Positions 58,282 to 64,000 of a stretch of 64,000 bases of DNA are shown in pieces. The translations under genes and the position numbers were made by a program. The stretch is from Nonomuraea typhae (GTDB taxonomy: Bacteria; Actinomycetota; Actinomycetes; Streptosporangiales; Streptosporangiaceae): contig NZ_VRLV01000002.1 in NCBI RefSeq assembly GCF_009760925.1, positions 558,001-622,000 on the forward strand. The letters are read 5' to 3'. Numbering within the stretch: the stretch's first letter is position 1; the number at the start of each line of letters is the position of its first letter. The notes under the pieces are model-generated. The model made no database searches and was not told the DNA's origin. It saw nothing but the letters and a program-made list of their open reading frames with translations.

Positions 58282-59674
58282 GGGTCAATTCTCCTAGAAT
58301 CCTGGCCGCCGCCGTACGAGCCGTTGAGATACAGGCCGGAATCCCGAGCCCGTCGTAGGCCGCGCCGCAGACGGCGAGCCCAGGCTGCACGGCGACGGCC
58401 GCGCGAACCCTGGCCACCCGGTCGAGGTGGCCCACGTTGTACTGGGGCAGCGCGCCGCCCCACCTGCTGACCCGGCTGTCGGCGGGCAGCCCGCGCACGC
58501 CCAGCACGTCGGTCATCTCGGCCATGGCCAGCGCCACCAGCTCGGAGTCGTCCCGCTGAAGGAGGTGCTCCTCGCCGAGCCGTCCGATCGAGCAGCGCAC
58601 GATGAGCAGGTCGCCGCCGGTGAGGTGCGGCCACTTGACGGAGCTGAACGTGGCGGCCTTCACCGGCCTGCCCTCGACCGGCGGCACGAGGTATCCGCTG
58701 CCCGTAGGCGGCGACGGCACGGCGGACAGCGGGTAGGCGAGCGTGACGATGGCCATGCTGGCGTACTCGATCCTGGCCAGCTCGGCCGCGGCCTTCGGCA
58801 CCTCGTCGCGCAGCAGGCGGGCCGCGGGCGCCGCGGGGACGGCGAGGATGACGGCGTCCGCCTCCAGCACCTCGGGCCGCGGCACCGGGCCGGTGACGAG
58901 CTGCCATCCCGCGGGGGTACGGCGGAGCTCGCGGACCGTGACGCCGGTCCGCACCGAGGCGGCCGACGCCGTGGCCACGGCCGCGGGCAGGCTGCCGACT
59001 CCGCCCAGCAGGGAGGTGAAGACGGGACCCGCCTCCTTCGGCGCCTCCTCGACGATCTCCCGGGCCGCGCCCAGCAGCGATCGCTCGGTGCGGGCGGCGA
59101 GGGCGATCGACGGCATCGTGGCCTCGAGCGAGAGCATGTCGGAGCGCCCGGCGTAGACGCCGCCGAGCAGGGGTTCCACGAGCCGGTCGAGGACCTCCCC
59201 GCCCATGCGGGCGCGGATATAGGCGGCGACGGAGACGTCGGTGCGCACCAGCGTGGCGGGCAGCACCTGGTCGAGCGGGACGCGCAGGAGCCCGCCGGGC
59301 GACATGATCCCCGTCTTGGCCAGTTCGGCCAGGTCGGCGGGCACGCCCATGACGTGGCCCTTGGGCATGGGCCGCAGCGCACCGCGCGAGTAGATCGAGG
59401 CCGAGGTGGTGCCGGGGGTGACCAGGTCGTCGCCCAGGCCGACGGCCTTGGCGAGCTCCTTGCCCTCGGGCCGCCTGGCCAGCATGGCCTCGGCGCCCTC
59501 GTCCACCCGGACGCCCGCGATCTCGGAGGCGTGCAGCTTGCCGCCGATGCGCGGGCTGCCCTCCAGCACGGTCACCTTGATCCGCTCGCCGCCGTTCTGC
59601 CGCAGATGCCATGCGGCGGCCAGCCCCGAGATCCCGCCTCCGACGATGACGACGTGCGCCCGCTTGCCTTCCAC
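58274..59674 (-). CDS. hemY: coproporphyrinogen III oxidase (HemY/CgoX)
   Basis: 466 aa FAD-dependent amine-oxidase fold. FAD motif [19 protein letters not shown] at the N-terminus; [24 protein letters not shown] (split); C-terminal [21 protein letters not shown], the second FAD motif. In actinobacteria this enzyme oxidises coproporphyrinogen III to coproporphyrin III, feeding ferrochelatase and HemQ. GTG 59674 with CAGGAGAC upstream. hemE lies on the same strand two genes away; the ferrochelatase gene is outside the window. Confidence 0.93.
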   Translation of the reverse strand: MEGKRAHVVIVGGGISGLAAAWHLRQNGGERIKVTVLEGSPRIGGKLHASEIAGVRVDEGAEAMLARRPEGKELAKAVGLGDDLVTPGTTSASIYSRGALRPMPKGHVMGVPADLAELAKTGIMSPGGLLRVPLDQVLPATLVRTDVSVAAYIRARMGGEVLDRLVEPLLGGVYAGRSDMLSLEATMPSIALAARTERSLLGAAREIVEEAPKEAGPVFTSLLGGVGSLPAAVATASAASVRTGVTVRELRRTPAGWQLVTGPVPRPEVLEADAVILAVPAAPAARLLRDEVPKAAAELARIEYASMAIVTLAYPLSAVPSPPTGSGYLVPPVEGRPVKAATFSSVKWPHLTGGDLLIVRCSIGRLGEEHLLQRDDSELVALAMAEMTDVLGVRGLPADSRVSRWGGALPQYNVGHLDRVARVRAAVAVQPGLAVCGAAYDGLGIPACISTARTAAARILGELTHD

Positions 59675-59773
59675 GTCTCCTGACGCTACCGCCTCCCGCG
59701 GCCGCCCGGTCGCGTGACCCTATCGAGACACCGCCGTGAGAACCGCTCGGGCGCCGGGTCCGTCCTTACGGGC

Positions 59774-60727
59774 ATGAAGCGAATGGCGTTGACGGCGGCC
59801 GCTGCCGCCGTGCTGCTGGCCGGGTGCGCCGGGGGCGGCCAGACCTCGAGCATGTCCCCGGTGTCCGAATCCGCCGGAGGATCGGCGGCAGCCCCGCAGG
59901 CGGAGACGGCGCGGCCCATGTCCAGTCACTCCGCCAAGGGACAGGCTTACGACACGGACTCCGGCGACGACAGCGGGGACCGCACGATCACCTCGGACGT
60001 GAAGGTGACCCAGCAGGACCGCCAGATCATCTACACGGGAAGCATGACCGTGCGGGCCCAGGACGTCCCGCGGGCCGCCGACCAGGCGAAGACGATCGTC
60101 ACCGGCGCCGGCGGCCACGTGTCCAAGGAGGACTCCAGCTCCGCCGACCAGCAGGAGGCCAGGGCCACGCTGGAGTTCAAGATCCCGCCCGCCCGGTACC
60201 AGGAGGTCCTCACCGCCCTCGGCCGCGACCTCGGCAGACGCCTGTCGATGAGCCAGGGCACCCAGGACGTCACCGTGGAGGTCGCCGACGTCAACAGCCG
60301 GCTGAAGTCGGCCGAGGGCGCCCTGGCCTCGCTGCGCACCCTGCTGGGCAAGGCCACCAAGATCGGCGAGGTCCTCCAGGTGGAACGCGAGATCCAGAAC
60401 CGCGAGGCCGAGCTGGAATCCCTTCAGGCCCGGCAGAAGGAGCTGTCGAGCCAGGTCAGCATGGCCACGCTCACGCTGCAACTGGTCGGCCCGGTCGCCA
60501 CCGTGCTGCCGCCGGACGACGAGCCGCCCGGCTTCCTCGGCGGCCTGGCCGCGGGCTGGCGGGCACTGCTGGACTTCCTCAAGCTCACGGTGACCGTCAT
60601 CGGCGCCGTGCTGCCCTGGATGATCATCGTCCTGCCCGTGGTGGCGTTGCTGATCTGGCTGGTACGGCGGGGCCGTACCCGCTCACAGGTGGTCACCGTC
60701 ACCGCGACCGAGGAAGTCTCCCCCTAG
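59774..60727 (+). CDS. DUF4349 lipoprotein
   Basis: 317 aa. Lipoprotein signal with lipobox LLAGC (Cys about residue 18), a disordered Ser/Ala/Gly linker, then the DUF4349 domain (QQDRQIIYTGSMTVRAQDVP; GHVSKEDSSS; TLEFKIPPARYQEVLTALG; VTVEVADVNSRLKSAEGALA). A coiled-coil part (IGEVLQVEREIQNREAELES; LQARQKELSSQVSMATLTLQ) follows, then a C-terminal membrane helix (VIGAVLPWMIIVLPVVALLIWLV). The protein thus spans from lipid anchor to membrane again. Start ATG 59774. Convergent with hemE (CTAG shared stop). Envelope role inferred. Confidence 0.88.
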   Translation: MKRMALTAAAAAVLLAGCAGGGQTSSMSPVSESAGGSAAAPQAETARPMSSHSAKGQAYDTDSGDDSGDRTITSDVKVTQQDRQIIYTGSMTVRAQDVPRAADQAKTIVTGAGGHVSKEDSSSADQQEARATLEFKIPPARYQEVLTALGRDLGRRLSMSQGTQDVTVEVADVNSRLKSAEGALASLRTLLGKATKIGEVLQVEREIQNREAELESLQARQKELSSQVSMATLTLQLVGPVATVLPPDDEPPGFLGGLAAGWRALLDFLKLTVTVIGAVLPWMIIVLPVVALLIWLVRRGRTRSQVVTVTATEEVSP

Positions 60728-61740
60728 AAGGAGTGCACCAGCTCCGTGAGCCGCTTGATCTGGTCGGGGTCGGTGTTGGGCAGCACCCCGTGGCCGAGGT
60801 TGAACACGTGCCCCTCGGCCTCGCGGCCCCGGCGCAGGATGTCCAGGGCCCGGCGCTCCACGACCTCCCACGGCGCCAGCAGGATCGCCGGGTCGAGGTT
60901 GCCCTGGAGCGCCTTGCCGGGACCCACGCGGCGGGCGGCCTCGTCGAGCGGCACCCGCCAGTCGACGCCGACCACGTCCGGCCCGGCCTCGCCGAGCACC
61001 CCGAGCAGCTCGCCGGTGCCCACGCCGAAGTGGATCCTGGGCACCTCGGCCACGCCGGCGAAGATCCGCTGGGTGTGGGGCAGGATGAACTCGCGGTAGT
61101 CGTCGGGCGCCACCGCCCCCACCCACGAGTCGAACAGCTGGATGGCCGAGGCGCCGGCCCGGATCTGGATGCGCAGGTGCTCCAGCACGATGTCGGTCAG
61201 GCGTTCCATGAGCGCGTGCCACAGGGCGGGCTCGCCGTACATCATGGCCTTGGTGCGGTCGTGGTTCTTGGACGGGCCGCCCTCGATCAGGTAGGACGCC
61301 AGCGTGAACGGGGCGCCGGCGAAGCCGATGAGCGGGGTGGCGCCGAGTTCGCCCACGAGGGCCGTGATGGACTCGGTGACGTAGGGGACGTCGTCGGGGG
61401 TCAGCGGGCGCAGGACCTCCAGGCCCTTGCGGTCGCGGATCGGGTCGGCGATGACCGGGCCCACGCCGGGCTTGATGTCGAGGTCGACGCCGACGGCCTT
61501 GACGGGCACCACGATGTCGCTGAAGAAGATGGCCGCGTCGACGCCGTAGCGGCGGATCGGCTGGAGCGTGATCTCGACGATGAGGTCGGGCGTCGCGCAC
61601 GAGGTCAGCATGGGGATGCCTTCGCGCACCTTGAGATACTCAGGCAGCGATCTACCGGCTTGACGCATGTACCACACGGGGGTGTGCGGCACCGGCTGCC
61701 GGCGGCACGCGCGCAGGAAGGCTGAGTCGTCGAGGTTCAC
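60724..61740 (-). CDS. hemE: uroporphyrinogen decarboxylase
   Basis: 338 aa. Signature PVWYMRQAGRSLPEY near residue 20 and GFAGAPFTLASYLIEGGPSK around 150; catalytic Asp in IFFSDIVVPVKAVG. Decarboxylates uroporphyrinogen III to coproporphyrinogen III, the substrate of the CgoX encoded nearby. GTG 61740 with GGGGG upstream. Divergent from the small Cys-rich gene; conserved neighbourhood hemE-DUF3000-RNase D. Confidence 0.96.
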   Translation of the reverse strand: MNLDDSAFLRACRRQPVPHTPVWYMRQAGRSLPEYLKVREGIPMLTSCATPDLIVEITLQPIRRYGVDAAIFFSDIVVPVKAVGVDLDIKPGVGPVIADPIRDRKGLEVLRPLTPDDVPYVTESITALVGELGATPLIGFAGAPFTLASYLIEGGPSKNHDRTKAMMYGEPALWHALMERLTDIVLEHLRIQIRAGASAIQLFDSWVGAVAPDDYREFILPHTQRIFAGVAEVPRIHFGVGTGELLGVLGEAGPDVVGVDWRVPLDEAARRVGPGKALQGNLDPAILLAPWEVVERRALDILRRGREAEGHVFNLGHGVLPNTDPDQIKRLTELVHSF

Positions 61741-61933
61741 CCCCCAAGCCTGCCACGGCCGCGGGGTGGTCCGCGCACCGGAGCGAGGCGGGAAATTCTG
61801 GATCAAGACTCTGCCAAGCCACCGCGCGGCATCGATTCGGCAACCACTTTCGGGACACGCCGAGCGCGTTGCGGGGAATTGTCAGCGAGGCGTGTCACCG
61901 TCAGAGCCACGATCACAAGAAAGGCCTCGTGCG

Positions 61934-62137
61934 ATGACCGCGTTGTGGAGTTCCCTCCGCAGTGAACATTGCTCCGACTGCGCCGCGGAGCGGTTGTTCG
62001 AGCAGCCGCCGTGCCTTGACGGGCATGAGCCGGGCACGTGCCCCGAATGGGCGTGCACCGTCTGCGGGCTCGCCGTGATCATCGGGGGGTCGCAGCTGCC
62101 GGCTCCGGCCCGGGCTCTGGTGACGGCAGCGGCTTGA
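61934..62137 (+). CDS. small Cys-rich protein, 67 aa
   Basis: Contains CSDCAAERLFEQPPC, CPEWACTVCGLAV: six Cys arranged as CxxC...C...C....CxxC, suggesting one or two zinc sites. The C-terminal part is Ala-rich. AGAAAGG precedes ATG 61934. It lies between hemE and the DUF3000 gene; no function is known to me. The composition and clean start support it as real. Confidence 0.7.
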   Translation: MTALWSSLRSEHCSDCAAERLFEQPPCLDGHEPGTCPEWACTVCGLAVIIGGSQLPAPARALVTAAA

Positions 62138-62197
62138 GCACGACGTATGAGCACCCCCGTGGTCCCCTTCCGCCCGCTCTCGACCTACGCTTCGGCT

Positions 62198-62791
62198 ATG
62201 ACCGCAGGTGACCGGCCGCCGCCTCCGCCCGCGTTCGTGCGCGCCGCGGAGAGCCTGCGCCTGACCGACGTGCGGCCCGAGATCGAGCTCGAGGACCTGC
62301 CCGCCCCCCAGCGGCTGGCCCCTTACTCCGCGGCCATCGGCGCCTCGGTCTACCGCGACGACGACGAACTCGCGGTCGGACGGCTCATCCTGCTGTTCGA
62401 CCCGGACGGCCAGCGTGGCTGGGACGGCCCTTTCCGCCTCGTCGCGTACGTGCGGGCGGACATGGAGCCGGAGATCACCTCCGATCCGCTCCTCGGCCCG
62501 GTCGCATGGAGCTGGCTGACCGAAGCGTTGGAGGCCCAGCACGCCGCCTACTCCGCCGCTGGCGGTACTGTGACAAGGGCCGTGTCCGAGGGGTTCGGCA
62601 ACAAAGCGGAAGACCCGGTCACCACAGAGCTGGAGCTGAGGGCGTCCTGGTCCCCGACGGAGGAAGATCTCTCGGGTCACGTCGCCGCCTGGTGCGACCT
62701 CATGTGCCTGGCGGCGGGGATACCGCCCCTCCCGCCCGACGTGGCCACGCTGCCGCGTCACCGTGAAGATCCGGAGTCCTTTCGGAAGTGA
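62198..62791 (+). CDS. DUF3000 protein
   Basis: 197 aa. Matches the actinobacterial DUF3000 family: FVRAAESLRLTDVRPEIELE, DLPAPQRLAPYSAAIGASVY, WDGPFRLVAYVRADMEPEI, ELELRASWSPTEEDLSGHV. Found next to RNase D in most actinobacteria. Start at ATG 62198 because TACGCT lies 6 nt upstream; an earlier ATG at 62147 is unconserved. The stop overlaps the RNase D start (GTGA). Confidence 0.88.
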   Translation: MTAGDRPPPPPAFVRAAESLRLTDVRPEIELEDLPAPQRLAPYSAAIGASVYRDDDELAVGRLILLFDPDGQRGWDGPFRLVAYVRADMEPEITSDPLLGPVAWSWLTEALEAQHAAYSAAGGTVTRAVSEGFGNKAEDPVTTELELRASWSPTEEDLSGHVAAWCDLMCLAAGIPPLPPDVATLPRHREDPESFRK

Positions 62792-64000
62792 CAGAAGAAC
62801 AGACCGTCGTCCCGCTGCTGGAACCGCGCGAGGGCATCCCATCGGTGATCGCCGACGCCGCGGGGCTGGCCCGCACGATCGAGGCGTTCGCCGCCGGCAG
62901 CGGACCCGTCGCGGTCGACGCCGAGCGCGCCTCCGGTTACCGCTACGGCAACCGCGCCTATCTCGTCCAGCTGCGCCGGTCCGGCGCGGGCACCGCGCTC
63001 ATCGACCCGATGGGCTGCCCCGATCTGAGCGCGCTCGACGCGGCCGTGGCCGAGGAGGAGATCGTGCTGCACGCCGCCTCGCAGGACCTGGCGTGCCTGG
63101 CGGAGGTCGGCTTCCGGCCGCGCCGGATGTTCGACACGGAGCTGGCCGGGCGGCTGCTCGGCTACGAGCGGGTCGGCCTGGGCACGATGGTCGAGACGGT
63201 GCTCGGGTTGCGGCTGGAGAAGGGGCACTCGGCGGCCGACTGGTCGACGCGCCCGCTGCCCGAGGACTGGCTGCGGTACGCGGCGCTCGACGTCGAGGTG
63301 CTGGTCGAGCTGCGGGACGCGCTGCGCGCGCAGCTCGAGGAGAGCGGCAAGCTGCGCTGGGCGGAGGAGGAGTTCGCGGCGATCCTGGCCACGCCGCCGC
63401 CGACGCCGCGCTCCGACCCGTGGCGGCGCACCTCCGGCATCCACAAGGTGCGCAACGTGCGGGCGCTGGCCATCGTGCGCGAGTTGTGGACCATGCGCGA
63501 CACGATCGCCCGCGAGAAGGACCTGGCCCCGGGCCGGGTGCTGCCGGACGCCGCCATCGTGACGGCCGCGCTGGAGGTGCCGCGGACCAAGAAGGCGCTG
63601 ACGGAGATCACCGCGTTCACCGGCCGCAGCGCCCGGCGCTACATGTCCGACTGGCTCGCGGCGGTGAGCCGGGCGCGGGCGCTGCCCGACGGCGACCTGC
63701 CCCATCCGAGCTCCCCCGGCGACGGGCCGCCTCCGGCCAACCGCTGGGCCGATCGCGATCCGGCCGCGGCCAAGCGGCTGGCGGCGGCGCGGGCGGTGGT
63801 GGCGGCCCTGGCCGACGAGCACCGGATGCCGACCGAGAACCTCCTGCAGCCGGACGCGGTACGCCGCCTGACCTGGGAACCACCCGCCGACCTGGACGAC
63901 GTGACCGTGGCCGGGCGGCTGCGCGAGCTGGGGGCGCGGGAGTGGCAGATCACGCTCACGGCGCACCCGCTGGCCAAGGCGCTCGATCGGCTGGAGACCA
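62788..64000 (+). CDS. rnd: ribonuclease D (HRDC), 3' end cut by the window
   Basis: At least 404 aa, open at the window edge. DEDD exonuclease motifs: VAVDAERASGYRYGNRAYLVQ (DxE), HAASQDLACLAEVGF, and YAALDVEVLVELRDAL (YxxxD). An HRDC domain follows at about residues 215-290 (IHKVRNVRALAIVRELWTMR). Trims structured RNA 3' ends. GTG overlaps the DUF3000 stop, so both are one operon. Confidence 0.92.
   Translation, partial: MTEEQTVVPLLEPREGIPSVIADAAGLARTIEAFAAGSGPVAVDAERASGYRYGNRAYLVQLRRSGAGTALIDPMGCPDLSALDAAVAEEEIVLHAASQDLACLAEVGFRPRRMFDTELAGRLLGYERVGLGTMVETVLGLRLEKGHSAADWSTRPLPEDWLRYAALDVEVLVELRDALRAQLEESGKLRWAEEEFAAILATPPPTPRSDPWRRTSGIHKVRNVRALAIVRELWTMRDTIAREKDLAPGRVLPDAAIVTAALEVPRTKKALTEITAFTGRSARRYMSDWLAAVSRARALPDGDLPHPSSPGDGPPPANRWADRDPAAAKRLAAARAVVAALADEHRMPTENLLQPDAVRRLTWEPPADLDDVTVAGRLRELGAREWQITLTAHPLAKALDRLET

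Overview
The window is chromosomal DNA of a high-GC, differentiating actinomycete. Codon use is strongly G/C at third positions. There are GTGA/ATGA/TGATG overlaps inside operons, many apparently leaderless genes (TANNNT box 6-7 nt before ATG/GTG), the HemQ/CgoX heme branch, mycothiol-type (MDMPI) proteins, class F sortase and a WhiE-like type II polyketide synthase. This fits a Streptosporangiales genus such as Nonomuraea; the genus is an inference, not proved by the sequence. No rRNA, tRNA, CRISPR array or insertion sequence was recognised.

1-2134: a serine-kinase-like ATPase preceded by a palindromic operator-like site, a phosphoribosyltransferase, and a truncated HtrA-like protein lacking the catalytic His. 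2220-22643: a contiguous secondary-metabolite locus. On the minus strand it contains ACP, cyclase-cupin, KS-alpha and CLF; a MacAB-like exporter (permease, ATPase, HlyD-like subunit with peptidoglycan-binding domain, lipoprotein); two Tat-exported multicopper oxidases; a sulfotransferase; an OmpR/histidine-kinase pair; a NarL-type kinase; and two NarL regulators that share a 612-bp identical core. A tailoring set follows (ABM monooxygenase, amidohydrolase, SDR, SchA/CurD protein), with a divergent SDR-ABM-ABM operon. Three operons (PKS core; oxidase 1 plus exporter; oxidase 2 plus sulfotransferase) carry the same promoter architecture with identical spacings (TTCTCATCAC-N6-GGAAGACC-N18-TACCGT-N7-start). 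This ties laccase-type oxidation and export to the aromatic polyketide. The most economical model is a spore-envelope pigment pathway in which an aromatic polyketide is made inside, exported, and oxidatively coupled outside.

22692-30830: RsgA; an ECF sigma/zinc anti-sigma/CHRD-DUF3455 module with matching TGAACC-N17-CGTACT promoters before the sigma and the CHRD gene; glyA under a ZTP (pfl) riboswitch; YihY and YccF membrane proteins; a TIGR03084 protein. 30869-34689: a sulfur-assimilation operon (sulfite reductase, small zinc ribbon, APS reductase, sirohydrochlorin chelatase) preceded by a leaderless 27-codon leader peptide ending in tandem Cys codons, i.e. a cysteine attenuator.

34833-41348: DUF1707 protein, ankyrin/HEAT protein, two further ECF sigma modules (one paired with an MDMPI-fold protein, one with a CU044_5270-type membrane protein) and OsmC. 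41382-49246: GlgX, a RibD-C reductase, LigC-type DNA ligase, PgeF, and an aldehyde dehydrogenase with a perfect palindrome on its -10 box. 49257-57433: a double acyl-CoA dehydrogenase, a PL8 lyase without signal peptide, a sortase with its substrate, the LigD-type polymerase domain, MsrB and a Pro/Gly-rich membrane protein. 57574-64000: heme genes (HemQ, CgoX, HemE), a DUF4349 lipoprotein, a DUF3000 protein and RNase D, which runs off the window end. A degenerate ~80-bp repeat occurs twice in inverted orientation (1506-1586 and 43504-43583).
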